Part shown: one piece after another, positions 1 through 7,013 of the stretch | Position numbering within the stretch: the stretch's first letter is position 1 | How the letters are laid out: the number at the start of each line of letters is the position of its first letter | Assembly: GCA_910587715.1 (NCBI GenBank) | Contig: CAJUMV010000031.1 | Span: 1-52,145, forward strand | Direction of reading: 5' to 3' | Source: an uncultured Lachnospiraceae bacterium | GTDB lineage: Bacteria > Bacillota > Clostridia > Lachnospirales > Lachnospiraceae | DNA: 52,145 nt | Notes under the pieces: generated by a model | What the model saw: the letters and a program-made list of their open reading frames with translations, nothing else | Told to the model about the DNA's origin: nothing | The model's database searches: none | Program-made: the position numbers and the translations under genes

Positions 1-6
1 TTTAAA

Positions 7-46
7 AAAGAACCTCTGCTGTGCTGCTGCATAACAGGGGTTCTTT
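7..46. terminator. Hairpin, probable (bidirectional) terminator at window edge
   Basis: A 12-bp stem (7-18 with 35-46, one G-U pair) encloses a 16-nt loop. The left side is A-rich (4-9), so a minus-strand transcript would end in a U run. The right side lacks a clear T tract. It separates whatever lies to the left from the arsR-like gene. Confidence 0.5.
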
Positions 47-55
47 GACAGTCTG

Positions 56-85
56 AAGCTGGCATTAATGCCAGCTTATTTTATA
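56..85 (+). terminator. Perfect 22-nt palindrome followed by T-rich tail
   Basis: Positions 56-77 form a perfect palindrome (arms around GCTGGCAT) followed by ATTTTAT. It could be a second terminator for a plus-strand gene left of the window. The T tract is short, so this is uncertain. Confidence 0.4.
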
Positions 86-143
86 TCCTAATATACCCAA
101 AGTTGAGAAAGAACCTTTCATGGGTTTCCCCTTTTTGTTTTTC

Positions 144-172
144 TTGACAACATGAAATATTCATATTATAAT
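144..172 (+). promoter_or_regulatory. Sigma-A promoter of the arsR-like gene
   Basis: TTGACA at 144-149 and TATAAT at 167-172 are separated by 17 nt, both consensus hexamers. The -10 box lies inside a palindromic operator (160-177), as expected for an autorepressed ArsR/SmtB gene. Confidence 0.85.
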
Positions 173-177
173 ATGAA
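152..177. promoter_or_regulatory. Probable ArsR/SmtB operator palindromes
   Basis: A perfect 18-bp palindrome, TTCATATTATAATATGAA, spans 160-177 and contains the -10 hexamer. An overlapping inverted repeat ATGAA-ATA-TTCAT spans 152-164. AT-rich dyads with TGAA/TTCA half-sites over the promoter are typical of this regulator family, so autorepression relieved by metal is the natural reading. Confidence 0.65.
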
Positions 178-220
178 CAAATAAACATATATTGACCCGG
201 ATTGAGGAAGGAGGAAGCTT

Positions 221-526
221 GTGGAGGAAGCATATAAGGAGGAAGCGATTTACGCTCTGGCAGAGCTCTTTAAAATATTCGGGGACCCCACCCGGATCAG
301 AATTTTGTATGCTATGCTTGACGCGGAGCGGTGTGTCAACGACATTGCGGGGCTTTTGGGCATGAGCCAATCTTCCGTCAGCCATCAGCTTCGGATTTTG
401 AAAACTTCTAAGCTGGTAAAGAGCCGGAGAGAAGGTAAGTCCATCTTTTATTCGCTCGACGACGAGCATGTCCGCTCGATTCTGAATATGGGTATGGAAC
501 ACATTATGGAGGGGAACAAAGGTTGA
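221..526 (+). CDS. ArsR/SmtB-family metal-sensing repressor (likely zinc type)
   Basis: A 101-residue winged-helix repressor of usual family length. The recognition helix region is the MSQSSVSHQLRIL stretch near residues 48-60. The C-terminal helix carries D81-x-H83, H94 and E97, the spacing of the alpha-5 zinc site of SmtB (Asp, His, His, Glu). The alpha-3 region has only a single Cys (C38), which argues against an ArsR/CadC-type thiolate site. Zn(II)- or Co(II)-responsive derepression is therefore inferred. The start is GTG at 221, behind GAGGAAGGAGGA. It has a strong promoter with an overlapping palindrome and is followed 51 nt downstream by a small HMA metal-binding gene, probably its co-transcribed target. 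Confidence 0.88.
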   Translation: MEEAYKEEAIYALAELFKIFGDPTRIRILYAMLDAERCVNDIAGLLGMSQSSVSHQLRILKTSKLVKSRREGKSIFYSLDDEHVRSILNMGMEHIMEGNKG

Positions 527-577
527 GGTTTTGCCTGTCATGTTATGTGGAAAAATTCGGGAAAGGAGAAGGAAAGG

Positions 578-799
578 ATGACGAAAACGTACAAGATTGA
601 GGTGGACTGCGCTAACTGCGCGGAGAAAATGCAGGAGGCGGCGTCGAAAACAGACGGCGTTGCGGAAGCTACCGTAAGTTTCATGACGCAGAAAATGAAG
701 GTGGCGTTTGCCGAAGGCGCAGATGAAAAGAGCGTGATGAAGGAAGTCCTCAAGGCATGTCGGAGGGTAGAACCGGACTGCGATATCGCGCTATCATGA
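578..799 (+). CDS. Heavy-metal-associated (HMA) domain protein, 73 aa
   Basis: A small soluble single-domain protein with the HMA ferredoxin-like fold signature, including a C11-A-N-C14 metal-binding pair near the N terminus (CxxC rather than the common MxCxxC). Such proteins bind Cu, Zn or Cd and pass the ion to a P-type ATPase. The start ATG at 578 follows AAAGGAGAAGGAAAGG; an upstream in-frame ATG at 545 lacks a good ribosome-binding site. In related Firmicutes an HMA gene like this is commonly followed by a CadA/ZntA-type ATPase. Here a terminator follows directly and no ATPase gene is in the window. Metal specificity cannot be read from sequence. Confidence 0.85.
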   Translation: MTKTYKIEVDCANCAEKMQEAASKTDGVAEATVSFMTQKMKVAFAEGADEKSVMKEVLKACRRVEPDCDIALS

Positions 800-810
800 A
801 ATAGAATAAA

Positions 811-847
811 AAGAGGCGGTTGGCTGAGGAAGCCTGCCGCTTCTTTT
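811..847 (+). terminator. Rho-independent terminator after HMA gene
   Basis: The stem 811-819/837-845 (with a G-U pair) has an inner GGCT/AGCC extension (822-825/831-834) and leads into a T-rich run. It closes the arsR-HMA unit. Confidence 0.8.
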
Positions 848-902
848 CGTTTCTTTTCCATTTATTTCATGCCCGTTTTGTTCTTCCCAGAAAAAGAAAA
901 GG

Positions 903-931
903 TTGACGAAAGGCGACGAAATCAGTACTAT
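903..931 (+). promoter_or_regulatory. Promoter of the lipoprotein-metH unit
   Basis: TTGACG at 903-908 and TACTAT at 926-931 with a 17-nt spacer. The first start codon lies about 40 nt downstream. No riboswitch-like structure fits between promoter and gene. Confidence 0.7.
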
Positions 932-973
932 GTTTAGATAGGGGATTTCGAATTTTTATGCATTCGGAGGATA

Positions 974-1615
974 ATGGTTTTGACAAAATACAAAATAATG
1001 CTCGTTGCCCTGTTTTCTGCTTTTCTGCTTACGGCGTGTGGGGAGAATGAGGAACTGACAGTTTATCAGGAAGATATGAACACGTTTTTTGAGCGGGCGG
1101 CGGAGTACAATGACAAAATGAATGCCATCGACCACGAATCCGATACCGCGGTCATCGAGCTTCTGGGGTATCTGGACGCTTTTGCCGAGGATATTCAGTG
1201 GATGGCGGAGCTTGAGGTGCCGGAACAGTTTTCGGCGGTGGAAAGCCTGGCGGATGAAGCGGATGAAAATATGAAGGAAGCGGTGGCACTTTTCCATGCG
1301 GCTTATGACGGGGAAACTTACGACGAGGGTTCCGAGCAGGCGGCGCTGGAGTACTATAACAGAACGAACATACGCATCCAGTATATTATTACGATTCTGC
1401 ACGGGGAGATTCCCGAAGGCGAGGGCGTTACCTATACGGAGGAGAGTCCTCTTCTTGGCGGCGGCTATCTGAATAAGAAGGACGATGATGAATCGGCTGA
1501 CGAAGAATCGGAGGACGCGGAAATTCCCGATGGGGAGGAGGACGTGCCGGAAGATGATTTTGACACCGACGATACGGTTTTTTATGAGGAACCTTCAGAA
1601 ACGGACGGAGAATAG
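974..1615 (+). CDS. Putative lipoprotein with acidic C-terminal tail, unknown function
   Basis: The N terminus has a basic start, a hydrophobic stretch and a lipobox LLTAC with C22 as the lipidated residue, so it should be anchored outside the cytoplasmic membrane. Residues about 25-150 are predicted helical. The last 60 residues are almost all Asp/Glu/Gly/Pro, a disordered acidic tail. ATG at 974 sits only 3 nt after CGGAGG; TTG at 980, with 9-nt spacing, is an alternative start. The TAG stop is immediately followed by the metH ATG with no gap, so the two are translationally linked. I do not recognise the family, and a role in methionine metabolism should not be assumed from position alone. 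Confidence 0.75.
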   Translation: MVLTKYKIMLVALFSAFLLTACGENEELTVYQEDMNTFFERAAEYNDKMNAIDHESDTAVIELLGYLDAFAEDIQWMAELEVPEQFSAVESLADEADENMKEAVALFHAAYDGETYDEGSEQAALEYYNRTNIRIQYIITILHGEIPEGEGVTYTEESPLLGGGYLNKKDDDESADEESEDAEIPDGEEDVPEDDFDTDDTVFYEEPSETDGE

Positions 1616-4072
1616 ATGAACAGACAGGAATTTCAAGCCTTGATAAAAGATACGCCCCTGTTTTTGGACGGGGCTACGGGCTCCAATCTGCAAAAGAAGG
1701 GGATGCCCGCGGGAGTTTGTCCGGAACAGTGGATTCTGGAGCACAGGGATATTATGATCGGACTGCAGCGGGATTTTGTGGCGGCAGGCAGCAATATTGT
1801 CTATGCTCCTACCTTCACGGCAAACCGGATTAAACTGAAGGAATACGGACTGGAGGGGCAAATCGAAGAGATTAACCGCGATTTGGTGGGGATTTCCAGG
1901 GAGGCGGTAGGCGGCAAAGCTTATATAGCCGGAGATCTGACGATGACGGGTGAACAGCTTTCACCGATGGGAAAGCTGGATTTTGAGGAACTGGTTGAGG
2001 TATATAAAGAGCAGATTCGTTATCTTGTGGAAGCGGGTGTGGATCTGCTGGTGATAGAGACGATGATGAGTCTGCAGGAGACGAGGGCGGCTGTGATTGC
2101 CGCGAAGGAGGTCTGTGATCTTGCTATTATGGCGACGCTGACCTTTGAGTCGGACGGACGAACTTTGTTTGGCACCGATGCAGCTACCGCGGCGGTTGTT
2201 CTGGAAAGTCTCGGCGTGGCGGCGGTTGGGACGAACTGCTCCACAGGACCTGATAAAATGGTGAATACCGTGCGCTGCATGGCGGAAGTAACATCCATTC
2301 CGATTATCGCTAAGCCAAACGCAGGATTGCCGTCTCTGGATGCGAATGGCAATACGGTTTACGATATGGGAGCAGAAGCGTTTGGCGGACATATGCGCGC
2401 GCTGGTTTCGGCGGGCGCGTCCGTGGTCGGCGGCTGCTGCGGCACGACGCCGGCGCATATCCGCGCCCTGAAGGAAGCCGTGCAGGATATAGGCGTCGTG
2501 CATCGGGAAAAGCCGAAAAAACGGTTTGTGACGAGTGAACGGCTGACCGTGTCCTTTGGTCTGGATGACCCTTTTATTGTAGTGGGCGAGCGCATTAATC
2601 CCACGGGGAAAAAGAAGCTGCAGGCAGCGCTTAAGGAAGGCTCCATGGAAATGGTAGCTGACTTTGCGGAAGCGCAGGAGGCGTGCGGCGCGGGCATACT
2701 GGATGTCAATATGGGCATGAGCGGTATTGACGAGAAGGCGATGATGTTACGTGCCATTGAGACGGTGAGCGGCGTTACCAATCTGCCCCTGTCCATCGAT
2801 TCCAGCCATGTGGATGTGCTGGAAGCAGCGCTTCGCCGGTATCCGGGACGTGCGCTGATCAATTCCATTTCCGGAGAACAGGCAAAGGAACCTTTGCTTG
2901 CCCTGGCGAAAAAATACGGCGCCATGTTTATCCTCCTGCCTTTGTCGGATGCGGGACTTCCCAAGGATTTGGCGGAAAAGACGGCGATTATAGAGGACAT
3001 ACAGGAAAAGGCGTTGTCTCTTGGCATGACGAAAGAGGATATCGTGGTGGACGGTCTGGTCGCCACTGTCGGCGCCAATAAGAACGCGGCGATAGAGACC
3101 CTTGAGACCATCCGCTACTGTAAGGAGAAGGGGCTTGCCACCATCTGCGGTCTGTCCAATATCTCTTTCGGACTGCCGGAGAGAGGGTTTGTGAATACCG
3201 CCTTTCTGACGATGGCGATTCGTGAAGGGCTGACCATGGCGATTGCCAATCCTTCGCAGGAGCTTCTGATGAGCTGCGCGTTTGCCTCCGACCTGCTTTT
3301 AAATAAGGAGACGGCTGACACACGCTATATCCGGCTGATGAACGCCCTGCGGGAAAAGAAAGAGGCAGCCGGGGAGACAGCGCCTAGGGAGACGGGCATA
3401 CGGCTCAATAAGACGCTACAGGAGGAAAGCACATCTTCGCCGCAGGATAAGCTTCGCATGGATGTTCTCAAAGGAAAGCGGGAAACCATTGTGGAGGATA
3501 CGAAAAAGGCGATGGAGGAAGGCATCCCGGCAAAGTCGCTTTTAGATGAGGTGCTGCTTCCCGCCATCAACGAGGTGGGTGAGCTGTTTGACAAAGGCAA
3601 GTATTTTCTGCCGCAGTTAATTGCCAGTGCGGAGGCGATGAAGGCATCCATTGAATATATGGAGCCGGTTCTCTTACAGGCAAAGACAGGGGAGGATATG
3701 CCCACGGTGGTAATCGCCACGGTGGAGGGCGATATCCACGATATCGGGAAAAATCTGGTGGCGCTGATGCTGAAGAATTACGGCTTTCATGTGATTGACC
3801 TCGGAAAAGATGTGCCGAAGGAAACCATTATTGAAGCGGCGAGAGAGCATAACGCGCAGGTCATTGCGCTCTCGGCGCTGATGACTACCACCATGCAGCA
3901 GATGCGCCATGTGATTGATTACGCCAGGGAGCGGGCTGTGGATGCGAAAATCATCGTCGGCGGCGCCGTCATCACGCAGGAGTATGCGGATGAAATCGGT
4001 GCGGACGGCTATTCCAAGGACGCGGCGGAGGCGGTGAAGCTGACACAGAAGCTGCTGGGATTACATGCGTAA
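1616..4072 (+). CDS. metH: Cobalamin-dependent methionine synthase, MetH without reactivation domain
   Basis: Transfers a methyl group from methyltetrahydrofolate via cobalamin to homocysteine. An N-terminal homocysteine methyltransferase barrel (DGATGSNL near residue 18) has the zinc ligands C208, C274 and C275 (GGCCGTTP). It is followed by a pterin-binding domain (VGERINPTG near 322), a B12 cap helical region (about 605-690) and a Rossmann cobalamin domain with D706-x-H708-x-x-G711, where the His coordinates cobalt. At 818 residues it ends there: the C-terminal SAM-binding reactivation domain of the roughly 1200-residue enterobacterial enzyme is absent, as is common in Clostridia, where separate reactivation proteins are used. 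The ATG directly abuts the lipoprotein stop codon. No SAM riboswitch or cobalamin riboswitch is visible upstream. Confidence 0.93.
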   Translation: MNRQEFQALIKDTPLFLDGATGSNLQKKGMPAGVCPEQWILEHRDIMIGLQRDFVAAGSNIVYAPTFTANRIKLKEYGLEGQIEEINRDLVGISREAVGGKAYIAGDLTMTGEQLSPMGKLDFEELVEVYKEQIRYLVEAGVDLLVIETMMSLQETRAAVIAAKEVCDLAIMATLTFESDGRTLFGTDAATAAVVLESLGVAAVGTNCSTGPDKMVNTVRCMAEVTSIPIIAKPNAGLPSLDANGNTVYDMGAEAFGGHMRALVSAGASVVGGCCGTTPAHIRALKEAVQDIGVVHREKPKKRFVTSERLTVSFGLDDPFIVVGERINPTGKKKLQAALKEGSMEMVADFAEAQEACGAGILDVNMGMSGIDEKAMMLRAIETVSGVTNLPLSIDSSHVDVLEAALRRYPGRALINSISGEQAKEPLLALAKKYGAMFILLPLSDAGLPKDLAEKTAIIEDIQEKALSLGMTKEDIVVDGLVATVGANKNAAIETLETIRYCKEKGLATICGLSNISFGLPERGFVNTAFLTMAIREGLTMAIANPSQELLMSCAFASDLLLNKETADTRYIRLMNALREKKEAAGETAPRETGIRLNKTLQEESTSSPQDKLRMDVLKGKRETIVEDTKKAMEEGIPAKSLLDEVLLPAINEVGELFDKGKYFLPQLIASAEAMKASIEYMEPVLLQAKTGEDMPTVVIATVEGDIHDIGKNLVALMLKNYGFHVIDLGKDVPKETIIEAAREHNAQVIALSALMTTTMQQMRHVIDYARERAVDAKIIVGGAVITQEYADEIGADGYSKDAAEAVKLTQKLLGLHA

Positions 4073-4136
4073 AAGCAAGTATTTTTGAAGTTACGGAGCA
4101 GTTACAATATAGAAGATAGAGGAGAGGGAAACGTAT

Positions 4137-5753
4137 ATGATAGGTGCAGATGCAATCGTAAAATGTCTGGAAGAGGAAGGCGTAGAATATGTGTTCGGGT
4201 ACCCGGGCGTGGCAATATGCCCCTTTTACAACAGCATATTGGAATCTGACATTAAGACCATTTTAATCCGCACGGAGCAGAACGCGGCTCATGCGGCAAG
4301 CGGTCTGGCAAGAGTGTCCGGGAAGGTGGGCGTATGCGCGGTGACTTCCGGCCCCGGCGCAACAAACCTGATTACGGGCGTTGCCACCGCTTTTGCGGAC
4401 AGCATACCGTTAGTATGTATCACGGGACAGGTGAACAGCGAACTGCTTGGCTCCGACGTGTTTCAGGAGGCGGACATCACCGGTGCGGTGGAGTCCTTTG
4501 TCAAGTACAGTTATCTGGTGAAGGATGCGGCGGATATCCCGCAGATTTTTAAAGAAGCGTTTCATCTGGCGTCAACGGGGCGAAAGGGTCCTGTGCTGAT
4601 TGACGTTCCCATTGATATCCAGAACGCGCCCGTCACGAAGTTCAAATATCCCGACGAGGTCAACATGCGCACTTACAAGCCGACGGTAAAGGGCAATATG
4701 GCGCAGATTAAGAAAGTCATAAAGGAGCTGGCTAAATCGAAGCGCCCCCTGATTTGTGCGGGCGGCGGCGTGCTCCTTAGCCAGGCGGAAGGATCGCTTC
4801 GGGCTTTTTCCGAGAAGTACCGCATTCCTGTCGTTTCCACCATGATGGGAATCGGCGCTATGCCGACCGAACACCCGATGTACTACGGTATGGTCGGCAA
4901 TAACGGCAAGCCCTTCGCGAACCGTGCCATGAACGAATCCGATTTGCTCCTGATGGTCGGTGCGCGTGTTGCCGACCGGGCGGTGAACCAGCCGGATTTG
5001 ATTACGGAAAATAAAATCCTTGTCCACATCGACGTGGATCCGGCGGAAATCGGGAAAAACGTAGGTCCCGCCATTCCGCTGGTGGGCGATGCAAAACATA
5101 TTTTTGAAGATATCGAGACAGAGGAGTTTAGCTGTGAGCATGAAGAGTGGCTGCAGACGTTAAATACTTACCGCGAAACCATGCAGCCCATAAGGAAGCC
5201 GAATCCCGCTTATGTGGACCCGGCGGCGTTTATCGCTATGCTCTCCCGGGAAATGGAGGAAAACGCGGTCTATGTGGCGGATGTAGGACAAAACCAGATT
5301 TGGTCCTGCGGCTACCATATCGTAAAGAAAGGGCGGTTTTTAACGACCGGCGGTATGGGCACCATGGGGTATTCCATTCCGGCGGCAATGGGCGCAAAGC
5401 TGGCGGACAGAAGTCGGCAGGTGGTGGCGGTCTGCGGCGACGGATCCTTCCAGATGTCCATGATGGAGTTAGCAACCATGCGGCAGTTTGACGTGCCGGT
5501 GAAAATCATTGTCCTGAAAAATAATTATCTCGGCATGGTGCGGGAATATCAGCATTACACTTACAAGGATAACTATTCCGTGGTAGACTTATCAGGCAGT
5601 CCGGATTTGGAAAAACTTTCGGCGGCATTCGGACTTAAGTTTATGCGGCAGGAGACCATGGAAGGCGCGCAGGAGACCATCAAAGCTTTCTTGGAGAAGG
5701 ACGAGTCGGTGCTTATGGAGTGTCTGATTGATCCGATGGATTTGGTGAAATAG
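4137..5753 (+). CDS. ilvB: Acetolactate synthase large (catalytic) subunit
   Basis: A ThDP-dependent enzyme joining two pyruvates, or pyruvate and 2-ketobutyrate, in the first common step of valine/isoleucine synthesis. Its 538 residues cover the three domains of the family. The N-terminal Pyr domain has GYPG and the catalytic glutamate E47 in IRTEQNAAH. A central FAD-type domain follows, and then a C-terminal PP domain with GDGSFQMS and the downstream NN for Mg-ThDP binding. GAGGAGAGGG precedes the ATG. It lies 64 nt after metH and 52 nt before its small-subunit gene. A hairpin of the repeat family described at 33584 and 39199 starts inside its TAG stop codon. Confidence 0.95.
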   Translation: MIGADAIVKCLEEEGVEYVFGYPGVAICPFYNSILESDIKTILIRTEQNAAHAASGLARVSGKVGVCAVTSGPGATNLITGVATAFADSIPLVCITGQVNSELLGSDVFQEADITGAVESFVKYSYLVKDAADIPQIFKEAFHLASTGRKGPVLIDVPIDIQNAPVTKFKYPDEVNMRTYKPTVKGNMAQIKKVIKELAKSKRPLICAGGGVLLSQAEGSLRAFSEKYRIPVVSTMMGIGAMPTEHPMYYGMVGNNGKPFANRAMNESDLLLMVGARVADRAVNQPDLITENKILVHIDVDPAEIGKNVGPAIPLVGDAKHIFEDIETEEFSCEHEEWLQTLNTYRETMQPIRKPNPAYVDPAAFIAMLSREMEENAVYVADVGQNQIWSCGYHIVKKGRFLTTGGMGTMGYSIPAAMGAKLADRSRQVVAVCGDGSFQMSMMELATMRQFDVPVKIIVLKNNYLGMVREYQHYTYKDNYSVVDLSGSPDLEKLSAAFGLKFMRQETMEGAQETIKAFLEKDESVLMECLIDPMDLVK

Positions 5754-5774
5754 AATGCCAAAATGAGGCATTCT
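5752..5774 (+). repeat. Solo GGCATTCTCCG hairpin, copy C
   Basis: AGAATGCC (5752-5759) pairs with GGCATTCT (5767-5774) around a 7-nt loop and is followed by CCGTAT. It begins within the ilvB stop codon. The 3' arm plus CCG is shared with hairpins at 32976, 33651 and 39267. No T tract follows, so it is not an obvious terminator. Confidence 0.7.
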
Positions 5775-5805
5775 CCGTATCGATAGAAGATATAGGGAGG
5801 TTAGG

Positions 5806-6294
5806 ATGAAAAAAATATATTCCGTACTGGTGGAGAACAGATCGGGCGTGCTGTGCAAGGTGGCAGGGCTGTTTTCCAGAAGATGCTTTAATATTGATTC
5901 CCTTGCCGTTGGTGAGACGGAGGATACGACGGTTTCCCGCATGACCATTGTCAGCTCCGGGGATGAGCGCACCATCGAGCAGATTGAGAAGCAGCTCAAC
6001 AAAAAGATTGACGTCATCAAAGTAAAGACCTTTGACGAGCCGTCGAGCGTGAGCCGTGAGCTGATGCTCATGAAGGTCAAGTACAACAAAAATAACAGAA
6101 AAGACATCATGGAGACATGCGATATCATGCATGCGGATATTGTGGATATGTCCCAGAATATGTTTATCATCCAGATATGCGACGTGCCGGAAAGAATCCG
6201 TCTCTTTATCAGTATGATGAAAGGTATCAGTATTGTGGAGATGGCGCGCACGGGGACGCTGGCGCTGCAGAAGTGCCTGGAGGCAGATGAATAG
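5806..6294 (+). CDS. ilvN: Acetolactate synthase small (regulatory) subunit, first copy
   Basis: A regulatory subunit of 162 residues that activates IlvB and gives valine feedback. It has an N-terminal ACT domain (residues 1-75, VLVENRSGVLCKVAGLFSRR) and the C-terminal domain typical of IlvN/IlvH. The start ATG follows GGGAGG with 5-nt spacing. Its place right after ilvB suggests it is the main partner of that subunit. Compared with the second copy at 6383 it is divergent in the C-terminal half (more Met/Lys-rich, KYNKNNRKDIMETCD), so the two are probably not simple recent duplicates. Confidence 0.9.
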   Translation: MKKIYSVLVENRSGVLCKVAGLFSRRCFNIDSLAVGETEDTTVSRMTIVSSGDERTIEQIEKQLNKKIDVIKVKTFDEPSSVSRELMLMKVKYNKNNRKDIMETCDIMHADIVDMSQNMFIIQICDVPERIRLFISMMKGISIVEMARTGTLALQKCLEADE

Positions 6295-6295
6295 G

Positions 6296-6324
6296 TTGAC
6301 TTTTCGCCCTTAAGTTGCTACAAT
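6296..6324 (+). promoter_or_regulatory. Internal promoter before the second ilvN
   Basis: TTGACT at 6296-6301 and TACAAT at 6319-6324 are spaced by 17 nt, beginning one base after the first ilvN stop. This would let the second small subunit and possibly ilvC be expressed apart from ilvB. Confidence 0.7.
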
Positions 6325-6382
6325 TATTGACAGTGTTTAGCGTGAAAAGTGGCTGACGGGAGTCGGAAGGAAGGGTGCTTGT

Positions 6383-6883
6383 ATGCAGAAAAAGGTGTTT
6401 CAGTTATTGGTTGACAATACATCGGGTGTTTTGAGCCGCATTGCCGGACTTTTTTCCAGACGCGGTTACAATATTGACAGCATTACCGCCGGTGTGACGG
6501 CGGATCCCCGCTATACCCGCATTACCATCGTCACTTCCGGGGACGACGAGATCCTCGAACAGATTGAAAAGCAGGTGGCGAAGCTTGTGGACGTGCGGGA
6601 TATCAAGGAGTTAAAGCCCGGGGAGAGCGTATACCGGGAGCTGGCGCTGATTAAGGTGCGGGTGACTTCCGCCAGAGACCGTATGGACGTGCTCGCGGTG
6701 GCGAACGCTTACCGTGCCGATCCCGTGGATGTCTCACCCGGCAGCATCACCATTGAACTGATCGGCGATCAGGAAAAGATCGACGCTTTTATCGCGGTTT
6801 TGGACGGCTACGAGATTCTGGAGCTGGCGCGCACCGGCATCGCAGGATTAAGCCGCGGCATAGAAAACGTAACCTATTTATAA
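6383..6883 (+). CDS. Acetolactate synthase small subunit paralogue
   Basis: 166 residues with the same architecture as the gene at 5806: an N-terminal ACT domain (LLVDNTSGVLSRIAGLFSRRGYNID) and an IlvN C-terminal domain ending in ELARTGIAGLSRG. It matches the canonical bacterial IlvH pattern more closely than the first copy. The ATG follows GGAAGG. It has its own strong promoter at 6296-6324 and precedes ilvC by 130 nt. Whether it partners the same large subunit, a second one elsewhere, or gives different feedback sensitivity cannot be told from sequence. Confidence 0.9.
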   Translation: MQKKVFQLLVDNTSGVLSRIAGLFSRRGYNIDSITAGVTADPRYTRITIVTSGDDEILEQIEKQVAKLVDVRDIKELKPGESVYRELALIKVRVTSARDRMDVLAVANAYRADPVDVSPGSITIELIGDQEKIDAFIAVLDGYEILELARTGIAGLSRGIENVTYL

Positions 6884-6886
6884 AAA

Positions 6887-6908
6887 ATCGAGCGTCGGCA
6901 CGCTCGAT
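6887..6908 (+). other. Stable 9-bp hairpin between ilvN and ilvC
   Basis: ATCGAGCGT (6887-6895) and ACGCTCGAT (6900-6908) form a perfect stem with the tetraloop CGGC, four nt past the ilvN stop. A run of six T appears only 17 nt later (6925-6930), so it is a poor terminator. It may be an mRNA-stability or processing structure, or a weak attenuator in front of ilvC. Confidence 0.5.
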
Positions 6909-6967
6909 TCAGAGAATGTTCGCATTTTTTACGTTAGCTCAAGGGACAACCCTTTCAGTTATACATG

Positions 6968-6981
6968 GTATCACGTGATAC
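6968..6981. promoter_or_regulatory. 14-bp perfect palindrome upstream of ilvC
   Basis: GTATCACGTGATAC is a perfect inverted repeat 32 nt before the ilvC start codon. It looks like a repressor operator or short hairpin. No matching regulator gene is in the window, and the assignment is inference. Confidence 0.4.
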
Positions 6982-7013
6982 GACAAATCAATTTTAGATG
7001 GAGGAGAAGAAAA

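Noticed and set aside
161..541. Minus-strand open frame over the arsR-like gene
   Set aside because: Antisense shadow of a well-supported gene; no ribosome-binding site or family resemblance.
545..577. Earlier ATG for the HMA protein
   Set aside because: Adds an atypical MWKNSGKEKER extension that includes the real ribosome-binding site of the ATG at 578.
861..973. Possible SAM or cobalamin riboswitch for metH
   Set aside because: The region is too short, contains a plain promoter, and shows none of the conserved boxes.
1961..2503. Long minus-strand open frames within metH
   Set aside because: Products are Arg/His-rich nonsense typical of antisense frames in GC-rich coding sequence.
6887..6954. 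T-box or leucine attenuator before ilvC
   Set aside because: Hairpins are present, but no T-box sequence, specifier loop or leader peptide rich in branched-chain codons is visible.
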